From contig BSBN01000829.1 in the NCBI GenBank assembly GCA_027924645.1, forward strand, positions 9,052,001-9,116,000: DNA of 64,000 nucleotides. Reading direction: 5' to 3'. Shown here one piece after another: positions 24,753-36,140 of the stretch. The stretch's first letter is position 1. Each line of letters begins with the position of its first letter. This stretch comes from Cunninghamia lanceolata. Taxonomy: Eukaryota; Streptophyta; Pinopsida; Cupressales; Cupressaceae. The notes beneath the pieces are model-generated. The model had not been told where the DNA came from and did no database searches. It was given only the letters and a program-made list of their open reading frames with translations. Both the position numbers and the translations under genes were made by a program.

Positions 24753-27700
24753 GGTAGGCAGGTAAATGCTAGTGGAGGTCTCATTTTGTGCGCCAAGCGT
24801 CCCAATCATTTCAGGCAAGAGGCTACTGGCAAAGTCCCTTAAGATTCTTGAGACCAAAAAATAATTCGTGACAGTTGGGATTGTTCTGTTTGGACCTACA
24901 GGTGCATGTGGCCTCTGTCCACAATAACCTCTCTCATTTTTGGTGAACTCCATCCCGTTTGACCATGCCAAAATCAAACGCATTGTTGCAAAATGCTTCA
25001 ATTTGATGCAGTGGAAAGGTGCTAGGTGTAACATTTTTCATTCCATAGCTCGTGGGGTTGAACGAACTATGCCAATGTGTTGAGGTGGGTGGGTAAATGC
25101 TAGTGGAGGTCTTGTTTTGTGCACCAAGCATACCAGTCATTCTGGGCAAGAGGCTACTGACAAAGTCCCTTAAGATCCCTGAGACTAAAAAACTGCCAAA
25201 CTTTGACGGAGCGGTTCTCAAAATTCATGAGAGTTGGGATTTTTTTGTTTGGACCTATAGGTGCACATGGCCTCCATCCATAATAACCTCTCTCATTTTT
25301 GGTCAATTCCATTCCATTTGACCATGCTGAAATGAAACGCATTGTTGCAAAATGCTTCAATCTAATGCAGTGGAAAGGTGCTAGGTGCGACATTTTTCAT
25401 TCCATAGCTCATGGGGTCAAATGAACTGCACCAACACATTAGGGTGGGTGGGTAAATGCACCAAGTGTCCTAGTCATTCCGGGCAAGAGGCTACCGGCAA
25501 AGTCCCTTAAGATCCCTGAGACTAAAAAACTGCCAAACTTTGATGGAGTAGTTCTCAGAATTCATGATAGCTAGGAATGTTTTGTTTGACCTATAGGTGC
25601 ATGTGGCATCCATCCATAATAACCTCTCTCATTTTTGGTCAAATCCATTCCGTTTGATCGTGCCAAAATCAAACGTATTGTTGCAAAATGATTCAATTTG
25701 ATGGAGTGGAAAGGTGCTAGGTGTGACATTTTTTATTCCATAGCTTGTGGGGTCAAATGGACTACGCCAACGCGTCAGGGTGGACAGGTAAATGCAAATG
25801 GAGGTTTCCTTTCGTGCGCCAAGCATCCCAGTCGTTCCGAGCTGTAAGCTACCGACAAAGTCAAAAGTTGCTAGGATTGAAATTTTGCATTCCATAGGTC
25901 CTGGGGCCGAACGGTTTGCTCCAACATGTCAGGGTGGGTGAGTAAATGCTAGGGGAGGTCTCATTTTGTGTGCAAAGCATCCCAGTCCTTCCGAGCCGTA
26001 AGCTACCGGCAAAGTCAAAAGTTGCTAAGATTGAAATTTTGCATTCCACAGGTCCTAGGGTTGAACGGTTTGCGCCAACATGTCGGGGTGGGCGATTAAA
26101 TGCTAGGGGAGGTCTTGTTTTGTGTGCAAAGCATCCCAGTCCTTCCGAGCTGTAAGCTACCGGCTGCTGGTAGCTTATAGCTTGGAAGGACTGGGATGCT
26201 TTGTACACAAAATGAGACCTCCCCTAGCATTTATTCACCCACCCTGACGTGTTTGCACAAACCATTCAGCCCCAGGACCTGTGGAATGCAAAATTTCAAT
26301 CCTAGCAACTTTTGACTTTGTCGGTAGCTTACAGCTCGGAACGACCGGGACGCTTGGCGCATGAAAGGAAACCTCCAATGGTATTTACCCATCCACCCCG
26401 ATGCATTGGCATAGTCCATTCGACCCCACTTGCTATGGAATGAAAAATGTCACACCTAGCACCTTTCCACTCCATCAAATTGAAGCATTTTGCAACAATG
26501 CGTTTGATTTCGACACGGTCAAACGGAATGGAGTTGACCAAAAATGAGAGAGGTTATTGTGGATGGACACCACATGCACCTGTAGGTCTAAACAAAACAT
26601 TCCCAACTATCACAAATTTTGAGAACTGCTCCGTCAAAGTTTGGCAATTTTTTTGTCTTAGGGATCTTAAGGGACTTTGCTAGTAGCCTCTTGCCCGAAA
26701 TGACTGGGACACTTGGCGCACAAATTGAGACCTCTAATAGCATTTACCCACCCACCCTGATGCATTGGCATAGTCCGTTCAACCCCACAAGCTATGGAAT
26801 GAAAAATGTCACACCTAGCACCTTTCCACTGCATCAAATTGAAGCATTTTGCAACAATGCATTTCATTTCGGCACGGTCAAACGGAATCAAGTTGACCAA
26901 AAATGAGATAGGTTATTGTGGATGGAGGCCACATGCACCTGTAGGTCCAAACAGAACAATCCCAACTATCACAAATTCTGAGAACTGCTCCATCAAAGTT
27001 TGGCAATTTTTTAGTCTCAGGGATCTTAAGGGACTTTGCCGGTAGCCTCTTGCCCAGAATTACTGGGATTCTTGGCGCACAAAATGAGATCTCCACTAGC
27101 ATTTAGCCACCCACCCCGATGCGTTGGTGTAGTCTGTTCGACCCCACAAACTATGGAATGAAAAATATCGCACCTAGCACCTTTCCACTGCATCAAATTG
27201 AAGCATTTTGCAACAATGCGTTTGATTTCGACACGGTCAAATGGAATGGAGTTGACCAAAAATGAGAGAGGTTATTGTGGATGGATGCCACATACACTTG
27301 TAGGTCCAAATAGAACAATCCCAACTATCACGAATTCTGAGAACTGCTCCGTCAAAGTTTGGCAGTTTTTTAGTCTCAGGGATCTTAAGGGACTTTGCTG
27401 GTAGCCTCTTGCCCAGAATGACTGGGATGCTTGGCGCACAAAAAGAGACCTCCACTAGAATTTACCCACCCACCCCAATGCGTTGGCTTAGTCCGTTTGA
27501 CCACACGAGCTATGGAATGAAAAATGCCGCACCTAGCACCTTTCCACTGCATCAAATTGAAGCATTTTGCAACAATGCGTTTGATTTTGTCATGGTCAAA
27601 CGGAATGGAGTTGACCAAAAATGAGAGAGGTTATTGTGGAAGGATGTCACATACACCTGTAGGTCCAAACAAAACATTTCCAACTATCACAAATTTTGAG

Positions 27701-27905
27701 AACTACCTGATCAAAGTTTGGTAGTTTTTTGGTCTCAGGGATCTTAAGGGACTTTGCCGATAGCCTCTTGCCTGGAATGACTGGTATGCTTGGTGCACAA
27801 AATGAGACCTCCCCTAGCATTTACCTGCCCACCCTGACGCATTGGCATAGTCCGTTCGACCCCATGATGAGCAGAACAAAAAATATTGTTCCAGTTGACA
27901 CATTC

Positions 27906-28550
27906 TCAATCATTGACATGGATGATACCTCAGTACTATTCCTTTAGGCACAATATGAGCTTCCAATGGAAGGCCCAATTGTGAGGTTAGAGATGATAAA
28001 AAGTGTACCTCATTCACAGTCATGTTTTACTTGTCTTCAATGATGATTCCTTGATTCAACTTAATCCTTTGATAATACATTTTAACCTCCTTGTGAAAGC
28101 GCACTTTCAAGGTTGCTTGAGCAAGAGCTAGCACCTCAACATTGAGGCACACTTTTGGTGTTCTAGAAGCATGAACTAGCACCTCAAATAGTAAGGCACT
28201 CATTCTAGGTTGTTTATTCAATAATTGGCACTAGTCACATATGGTGTAGAGAGGTAGATGTGCACCCAAGTCATCATTTGATGATGCATTTTATCCTTCC
28301 AATTCACTATCTAGCCTTAGGCGCACATTTTAGGTTGATCAATCATAATCTAGTGCCCTAAGTGCCAAGGCACACTTTTAGGTTAGTTTGATAAAGGATT
28401 AGCACCTTCATTTCTAGGCAAAAGTTTAGAGTTGAAATAATAAGTTTCTTCATCACTTCAAACATATTTAACACTTTGAAGATCTCCAATACATGATTGA
28501 ATATCAAGAAACCAATGTATCATTTCATGAAGGTCTTAAGTGTTGTAAAT
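27906..28550. repeat. Non-coding DNA with degenerate GGCACACTTTTAGGTT repeats
   Basis: Between about 28,095 and 28,435 the words TAGCACCTCAA and GGCACACTTTTAGGTT recur in at least four imperfect copies, spaced irregularly. No gene is seen in the stretch. Confidence 0.4.
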
Positions 28551-28559
28551 ATGCATCTT

Positions 28560-28893
28560 CTTATTTAATCATGTGTTGTAAATGAAGGAATGCAATGATT
28601 GCAATATGTGCACAAAACAGAATTTTTGATAAGGATTGAAAGGAAATGTTAAGAAAATGCAATTAGCGGGTGTAAATCCAAAGTGTGGAAGCATAGACAA
28701 GGCATGTGAACAGTTTGGCATGACACCTCAAAGAGATGCTATCTCATGGAATGCAATGATTGCAAGATATGCACAAAATGGATTTTTTGAAAAGGCTTTA
28801 GAAACTTTGAAGCAAATACAATTGGAACGTTTAAAACCAAATTCCATAACCTGTGCAAGCATTCTCCCTACTTGTGCCAAATTAGGATCTTAT
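28560..28893 (+). pseudogene. Captured pentatricopeptide-repeat (PPR) fragment 1
   Basis: The plus strand encodes GSIDKACEQFG and RDAISWNAMIARYAQNGFFE. It continues with ...EKALETLKQIQLERLKPNSITCASILPTCAKLG, the classic PLS-class PPR pattern of plant organelle RNA-editing/processing proteins. It covers about two motifs, preceded by a decayed stretch (WNAMIA.CAQN near 28,580) with a stop and a frame change. There is no start, organelle signal or C-terminal E/DYW domain. It lies just downstream of, and antisense to, the last exon of the transposase candidate. It is best read as a host gene piece picked up by the transposon. Confidence 0.75.
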
Positions 28894-29489
28894 ATATACA
28901 TATATGCACATAATGTCATGAAAATAATGTATAGTGTATATATCAAGCCATATAGGCATGTACAAATAAAACCATATGGGTATATACAATGATATACATC
29001 GATAACATACAAAAGTATGTTTACAAAGCCAAATACACATATGTAACAAAATGCCCCAAATCAAATCTCCTATGGATTGTGATCAAATAATCTATGGCTC
29101 TTGCTAGGCCATGAAGATGGTGAACCAGTCAATGACTCATCTTCTATCGCTCATCGACTAGACCTCCTCGATAGAGATTTTTGAATTTCCACCTATTAAT
29201 ACAACCAAACAACATGCACATTAATATAGAATTTAATATTCAAAATATATAACATGACATAAGTAATCAATCACTTACCACCAATTGGTGATCCCTTTTG
29301 ATCATTTGTTGTCTCTCTTCTTCTATAGAGCTAGATGGGTAGGGGAGGTGATGTCCTATGAGAAGCATGAATAAGCAGATTTAAAAGTAAACATGAATAT
29401 CATAAATATGTACATTAAATGTTGCGCTTATTATAGGACTATTCTAGTACTATTTTAAGACTATTGTAGTTAAAACTATCCTAGTAGAC

Positions 29490-29795
29490 ATGTATAGGAC
29501 TGTTATAGGACTGTCATCTCATGGAATACAATGATGGCAAGATGTATATCAAGGTTAGTATGAAGATTAATTATGACTGTTATAGGACTTTTATAAGAAT
29601 GCAAAGTAAGGAAGCATAGGCAAGGCACATGAACTGTTTGGTGGAATACCTCAAAGAAATGAGAATTTTGTCAGATGTTGTAGTTGCAATTGCCATGTGA
29701 CACATGTATGTAATATGTGAAAGCATAGACAAGGCACATGAACTATTCGGCAAAAGACATCAAATACATGTCATCTCATGGAATGCCTTATGTAG
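29490..29795 (+). pseudogene. Captured PPR fragments 2, in an intron of the transposase candidate
   Basis: Scattered plus-strand pieces read VISWNTMMA (about 29,506), KAHELFG (about 29,625), and SIDKAHELFGK with VISWNA (about 29,722-29,790). These match the PPR motif of fragment 1, so several repeats of the same or a related gene were captured and then broken up. They lie between the donor at 30,095 and the acceptor at 29,355, antisense to the transposase candidate. Confidence 0.6.
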
Positions 29796-29982
29796 AAAAA
29801 GGTACAAATGTGCAATATTAAGAAATACAAATGAAAACTAAAAATCATAGCTCAAGTATAGTCAAAATAACCTACGATGCCATACAAAATAATTTACAAT
29901 GCCATGCAAAATAATCTACGATGCCATGTAAAATAACTTTATTCGTAGTCCTATATAGTCAAAATCATGCATTATAGTTAAA

Positions 29983-32423
29983 GTGACAAGATTTTTAATA
30001 AAACAATTCTAAAAAATAGAAAAAATAAGAACAAGTTAAGATAAAAAAATGTCATACCTGTCCATCTGGAAGTTTAAATGCTAGTCAAGTGTACCTGAGG
30101 GGTCATCTCTTACCTTCAAAGTATCCAATATTGCTTCATGATTAGCATTACTAATTGTCCATAGTTCTTTTGATTTTGGTTTTCCACCATGCTTTAGTAA
30201 CTTGACATTTGTTGCTACAACTAGGTGAGAATACATCAATATGGTTTTATGCTTCTCAAAGTCTTCAAAGGCCAGGATGCCATTCTTTTTAACCATATAT
30301 GTTCGTATCCAAGTCCCAACAATAACAACTGATCCTGTAGGATATGTGAACCCATCATCATCTGTCATAGGTTGTGTTAGCTTTTGTTTTCCTTGTACAC
30401 ATCCTGCCAACCAATAGTCTGACCTCTCTTCATTTCCATGCGGTGCAACAACTGCATAAACATGACCTAGTTGTACAAGGTCTGAAAGATGTTCCTAGTC
30501 AAATGAGCTCTCCATGTCATTGATGGAAGGTGATTGACCTTCATATAAAGGGATTAAATATTGTGGAATCCATGCATCTACCCACTCACTTGATGACTCA
30601 CAATTGTTCCAATCACATTTAATACAACTCTGACAAAAACAAGCTAATTCTTGTGTCCAAATAGTCCATGTACTTGCATTTGAGCTTTGAAATGAATGCA
30701 TCTTTGATGATTCACTGATTCTCTGACATTCAAATTTCTCTATCGCTATCCCATCATCAACCAACCAAAAGAACCTGTACACTTCAGAATCAAGAGCCAC
30801 TACTCGTGACAATGCATAGCTACACCACTTAACAATGGAATCTACATCACTGAATGTAGCACCACCTCTAATCTTTAGTTGTTCTTTAAAAAGAGCTCAC
30901 TTCATGTATGCACCTGCTCCATCATGTTCACCTTTTCTGTGTTTGGCTTCAAAAAAATTCCAAATATGAGGTATACCCTTCTCTACATGCATTTTTCTCA
31001 ACTAATAGAAATTACGAGCATTCTTGAATTGACCAGTGCAATTATCTCACCAAATGAGATGTTGATCTATTCTAATATCTTTTTCTTGCAAGAACCCATA
31101 AAATTGTTGAAAATAATATTGCACAAACTCTGCTGAATGAGATCGATCATCACTCATGTAAAAATGGTATTCTCTGACAATCTTCCTGTTCTCTTCTATA
31201 CTAGTAACAAGATTTTTAATAAAACAATTCTAAAAAATAAAAAAAATAAGAACAAGTTAAGATAAAAAAATGTCATACCTGTCCATCTGGAAGTTTAAAT
31301 GCTAGTCAAGTGTACCTGAGGGGTCATCTCTTACCTTCAAAGTATCCAATATTGCTTCATGATTAGCATTACTAATTGTCCATAGTTCTTTTGATTTTGG
31401 TTTTCCACCATGCTTTAGTAACTTGACATTTGTTGCTACAACTAGGTGAGAATACATCAATATGGTTTTATGCTTCTCAAAGTCTTCAAAGGCCAGGATG
31501 CCATTCTTTTTAACCATATATGTTCGTAACCAAGTCCCAACAATAACAACTGATCCTGTAGGATATGTGAACCCATCATCATCTGTCATAGGTTGTGTTA
31601 GCTTTTGTTTTCCTTGTACACATCCTGCCAACCAATAGTCTGACCTCTCTTCATTTCCATGTGGTGCAACAACTGCATAAACATGACCTAGTTGTACAAG
31701 GTCTGAAAGATGTTCCTAGTCAAATGAGCTCTCCATGTCATTGATGGAAGGTGATTGACCTTCATATAAAGGGATTAAATATTGTGGAATCCATGCATCT
31801 ACCCACTCACTTGATGACTCACAATTGTTCCAATCACATTTAATACAACTCTGACAAAAACAAGCTAATTCTTGTGTCCAAATAGTCCATGTACTTGCAT
31901 TTGAGCTTTGAAATGAATGCATCTTTGATGATTCACTGATTCTCTGACATTCAAATTTCTCTATCGCTATCCCATCATCAACCAACCAAAAGAACCTGTA
32001 CACTTCAGAATCAAGAGCCACTACTCGTGACAATGCATAGCTACACCACTTAACAATGGAATCTACATCACTGAATGTAGCACCACCTCTAATCTTTAGT
32101 TGTTCTTTAAAAAGAGCTCACTTCATGCATGCACCTGCTCCATCATGTTCACCTTTTCTGTGTTTGGCTTCAAAAAAATTCCAAATATGAGGTATACCCT
32201 TCTCTACATGCATTTTTCTCAACTAATAGAAATTACGAGCATTCTTGAATTGACCAGTGCAATTATCTCACCAAATGAGATGTTGATCTATTCTAATATC
32301 TTTTTCTTGCAAGAACCCATAAAATTGTTGAAAATAATATTGCACAAACTCTGCTGAATGAGATCGATCATCACTCATGTAAAAATGGTATTCTCTGACA
32401 ATCTTCCTGTTCTCTTCTATACT
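29983..32423 (-). repeat. 1,221-bp direct tandem duplication within the transposase candidate
   Basis: 29,983-31,202 and 31,204-32,423 are direct copies offset by exactly 1,221 bp, with only a handful of base differences (for example at 30,308/31,529 and 30,442/31,663). The unit holds the catalytic-motif end of the main exon, its C-terminal domain and the start of the following intron. The copy nearer the 5' end of the gene (31,204-32,423) continues the reading. The other is an extra 3' piece that would lie in the intron. The near-identity marks it as young compared with the rest of the element. Confidence 0.85.
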
Positions 32424-34354
32424 CTCGAGGGCATGTCTGTATGTGATGTGAACAAAAATAGCAATCTGAATAGAATTGTAGTACTGGGATTGAACTTCAT
32501 TTTGAGGTTGCAATGTATAGTTTTCTGTAAAATCAACTACAGAGACAATAGTTCCAATCAGGAAAGAGTCTTTACACATCCTGAACTGTTGATCTAACCA
32601 TCGAGACCTGTGGCTATGTTTGACATACTTGTAGAAAAGATTTTTCTTAAAATCATCAGTAAAATTAGAAATATTTACCTCTCTTACAATCAACTCACAT
32701 CTAGAACCTTCACCTCCACTTTTCAAATTGTATTTCACTGTCTCATATCTCTTTTTCTCAACCATTCTCTTTCCAAAATCATGCTCATTGCCCTCATGAA
32801 AACATGATACAAACTTTGATAACCCACCACATTGTAAACACTTTTCATTTAAACAATCATTCTTGTAGAACATGTAACCATCATCTCTAATACATAGAAA
32901 TAAATCCAATAAGTCCCTAGATGACTTTGGTAGTTGAATTGCACCACACTCCTGTAACATTTTGTTAGTGTGCAAAGTAGAACGAATATTGCATAATAAT
33001 TCATGGTACATAGAAAATTCTACATGGTATTTGCAACAACATGTATTACAAACTTTAAGAGGAACACAATAAAATGGCTTAAGAGATTCAAATGCTCTTT
33101 GTGTGATTGTCATACCTGGGTGAGTTTCATAATATTGTTTGTACAATGTTGTTTGGCTACATTCCAAGTAATGTTTAGGATGTGGTGTGCAATCTTTATC
33201 ACCAATTCTTAACTTTACAACATCTTTTGCATTTGGTGATACCCTAGAGTTAGTGTGCCAAAATCGTTCAATTTCTTCCTTTGTGCTATCAATTAGCTTC
33301 TTGTCAACTCGTGGAAGCCTACCACTGAAAGCCCAAGTATCATTGGCAACAGGACTATCTAGCCTTGATCTTAATGCTATTGCTTTGACAATGTTTTACA
33401 ATTCAATCTTAAGTCAGCACAAGTTTGCCTCATTAATCGAGCATTTCTTAATTGTTTGCTTACTATTGAGGTTGTTATTACTCTACGGGCAGCTCTTTTA
33501 TCTTTCTCCTTGCTAGTCTTTCCAATAGAATTGAGTGCATTGAAAAGGCTTCTTACAATAATTTTATTCTGATCAGACACTTTGTTTAACCGAATCTTTA
33601 ATTTCTTTAGTAAAGGTCTCATTTTGTACATCTTTAATAATTGCACAAAAAGTTGGCATTGTTCGGTTAATGTTTTCTTCTCAAAGTATTCATTGAAGAG
33701 TTTTGTTGCCCACAACCAAACCATTTGTGATGACCTCTTGCCTTCAAGTTTTTCCATTATGTTCTCATCAATTTCAAGTAACCATTTTGGGGTTTTTGGG
33801 TGTTTTCCAATTTCATCACGGTTATTCTCTTCTTCACAAATGTCCTCTCTTCTTATGAAATTTGGAGATACATTGATTGTTCTTGTTTTATCCATGTTAT
33901 CAACCTCATCAATTTTATCAACAAACGGATTATGGAGTGCAATTTCAATATCATGATATTCATATCCACTTTCTTCAAGTGCACATCTTCATTTTTCTTC
34001 TTCTTCTTTGTCCATGGTATTGCTATTATGAATAGGTGTTTCATAACATTTTTCAATATTTTCATTTGCAATATCATGGTGAATTTCATTCTTATTTAAC
34101 ATTTCATTATAATCAAAATTAACATCTTCAATTTGCATGTCATTAGATGGTAAAGAAAAAGATTCACCTTGATGAGCATCCGCCAAACCCACCCTTCCAA
34201 TCCTCTTCCTTTCCCTATCTTTTTTCCTAATTGCTTCAATTTCCTCCAATGTAACTTTCCTCCTCTTTTTTACTTTACGACAACTGTTGCTCCCAATTAG
34301 GGGAACAAAAATATCACCCTTATGATTGTAACAAGAAAATTGTGTCTCCAAAAG

Positions 34355-34620
34355 TGCATAAAAATATTCCTTTCACTGTCATAGCCAGAAATCACGAGTA
34401 TTTCAATAGCAGAGGGTCTCTGGTTGCGGAAGTTGGGCCCAATAGTATTCCTTTTGTCTTTTTTCTGCTTTTACAAAATGGATATCCGTTTTGGAAATGG
34501 ATATTTGTTTTGGAAATGGATATCCCTTTTGTAAAAGCCCAATTCTTTGCAACGGACACTTGCAACGTCCATATGGCTACTACAAAATAGATATCCATTT
34601 TATTATGTACATTTGGATTC
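34355..34620 (-). promoter_or_regulatory. GGATATCC motif cluster upstream of the transposase candidate
   Basis: ATGGATATCCGTTTTGGAA repeats with period about 19 at 34,478-34,540 (three copies, variants GGATATTTG and GGATATCCC). A further GATATCCATTTT lies at about 34,590. The cluster sits just before the start of the minus-strand gene, as a related cluster does before the plus-strand gene. A shared promoter or binding-site array is likely. Confidence 0.5.
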
Positions 34621-35620
34621 TAGACTAGGGATTCATTGTATTATTCAATAAACTTGTGAATTACAATCTAATTTCAATGTTTACACACTAATCCACCTAG
34701 GTATCAACTTAATAAAGCTCTAGATATAAGCCATTATTTGATTTTAGGCTATCATCAAATGAGGAGCTTCTAAAGGCAAAAATGTTGTCCCAAAAGAAGG
34801 CTCAATGTTATTCATAAAGACATTAGATTGTTAAAATACAAATTCAAGGTTAGATATTCCTTGGGCTATTTTAGTATAGAGAAGCAAAATTGCAATATAT
34901 GACTATCCTAGGAATTAGAATGGTTGATCATAGGATATTCATGGCATTTTGATATTAATGGATGGATTGATGGATGTTTAGGGAGTTTAAGTTTAAATGT
35001 AATGTATGATAATTCTTATTTATGAAGGATCTAATATGTCTTATGTCTTATTTGCAGGCCATTCAAGAAAGAAATGAAAAGATACCAAGGACTATCATAA
35101 CACCTATTATAATTAGGTGCATCAAAGGATTGTCATCCAGGACCTTACCAATATAGGAAGTTATCAAAACCATGTCATGTTTAAAATTAAAGGCTTTATC
35201 ACCTCTTTGTCCCAATAGGCCTATTAGAACAATAGGTCACATTTTATTCATATACTGGGGTTGAGAATAAACACTAAGCATTTGTAGTTATGGCAAGTGT
35301 AAATGGAAATAGATCACAACTTTAGACAAACTATCCTCTCCTAGATTGCACTGACTGAGTGGAAATTAAAAATTCCCTATTAATGTCCTTTATATACTGA
35401 AGGTATGGGTGAGAAAGGTAAACTTTGTATGTTGTAGACAAGTGATGTAGAGCAACACAACAAAAGCTTACAAACAGGGTGTAAAATACCCATTAACCCA
35501 CCAATTGCTCAAATAGCTTTTAAAATATCCTTCCCAAGGTCCAAACGAGACTGAAATACACTCTTTCTTTACTATCAACAAGACATTTCTAATGTCTCAT
35601 CGAACTATGCTTCACATGTT
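34621..35620. other. Intergenic DNA inside the transposon, nothing recognised
   Basis: AT-rich sequence without a convincing open frame, RNA gene or repeat border. It may hold an upstream non-coding exon or promoter of the minus-strand gene, but none can be shown. Confidence 0.4.
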
Positions 35621-36140
35621 CTTCCTTTCTCTATTGTCAGCCAGACTTATCATTATCGGTAACCTTCAAATTTGTTAGCCCGATGTGAGATTCACCACCC
35701 TTGTCTATCGGTAAGACCAATACCCTCGGTGAGACTTTTTACTTACATTCTGACATTATAACTCTCCCCGATGTGTTTACCGTCCATTAGTCATCGGTAA
35801 GACTTCTACATCGGTCAGACATTCTCTTTGATTTTTGATATCGTATCTCACACCGAAACAATAAACACCGAACTACACCATCGGCCAGACCGCCTCTATC
35901 GATGACACTTTTCTTCTCATCTCTGAGAGTCCATCTCTTTCTGATGTTCCTTTTGTTGGTGTGACTCCCTCTCATCGGTGTAGTTCTCAACCATTCTTTC
36001 GATGTGCTGATAAATAACCCATCGGTGTCACTTAATGATTGTCACCCCGATATGACTTGATTGGTGAGATCAATGTTGTCGGCTCAATGGAACTTTGTCT
36101 CTCCGATAACAATTGTCAGTCCGATGTCTTCAATTTAGCC
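35621..36140. repeat. ATCGGT/CCGATG-rich degenerate repeat
   Basis: The word ATCGGT or its near forms (CATCGGTAAGAC, CATCGGTGTGACT, CCGATGTG) recurs about 20 times in both orientations over about 500 bp, with C/G content above its surroundings. Units are irregular. Origin unknown; no coding potential is seen. Confidence 0.45.

Larger units (their letters stand above)
20060..27905. repeat. Foldback-like structure of 359-bp tandem repeats in inverted arms
   Basis: A unit containing GGTGCTAGGTGCGACATTTTTCATTCC recurs in plus orientation at 20,464, 20,822, 21,181, 21,540, 25,018, 25,377 and 25,713 (period about 359). Two shorter units of about 160 bp follow (25,860-26,160). At about 26,165 the sequence turns over (AGCTACCGGC/TGGTAGCT). 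The same units then run in minus orientation to about 27,870. The outer ends are also inverted copies: ATATTTTTTGTTCTACTCATC at 20,123 and its reverse complement near 27,867-27,890. Long inverted repeats built of tandem repeats are the hallmark of foldback elements. A solo LTR interrupts the left arm. Short open frames here are repeat artefacts. Confidence 0.7.
29070..34354 (-). pseudogene. Transposase candidate of the 25-kb element (multi-exon, DDE-type suspected)
   Basis: Read on the minus strand, one main exon runs from about 34,354 to 31,316. It is followed by exons 29,355-29,279 (26 codons with the split Gly) and 29,192-29,070 (ending TAG), joined by GT/AG sites in frame. The product is about 1,075 residues. 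It has an N-terminal basic stretch (KVKKRRK), a Cys-rich zinc-like part (CNTCCCKYH...CLNEKCLQCG, about 33,035-32,815), then SDDRSHSAE, DNCTGQFKNAR (about 32,267-32,235) and HRKGEHDGAGA (about 32,165-32,135), with acidic residues spaced as in a DDE nuclease. A conserved-looking C-terminal domain follows (31,715-31,316). Defects are TGA about 33,987, a frameshift about 33,385, TGA 32,268, TAG 32,223, TGA 32,118, TAG 31,716 and TGA 29,151. The start codon is unresolved: no ATG precedes the basic region. Family assignment needs a search. Confidence 0.6.

Noticed and set aside
20157..27724. Many 60-100 codon open frames with recurring sequences such as APFHCIKLKHFATMR
   Set aside because: They repeat with the 359-bp unit and occur on both strands in step with the array's orientation. 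No start, family or codon bias supports a gene.
20105..27905. A CRISPR array
   Set aside because: The repeat period is about 359 bp, there are no short conserved repeats with unique spacers, and the setting is a plant genome.
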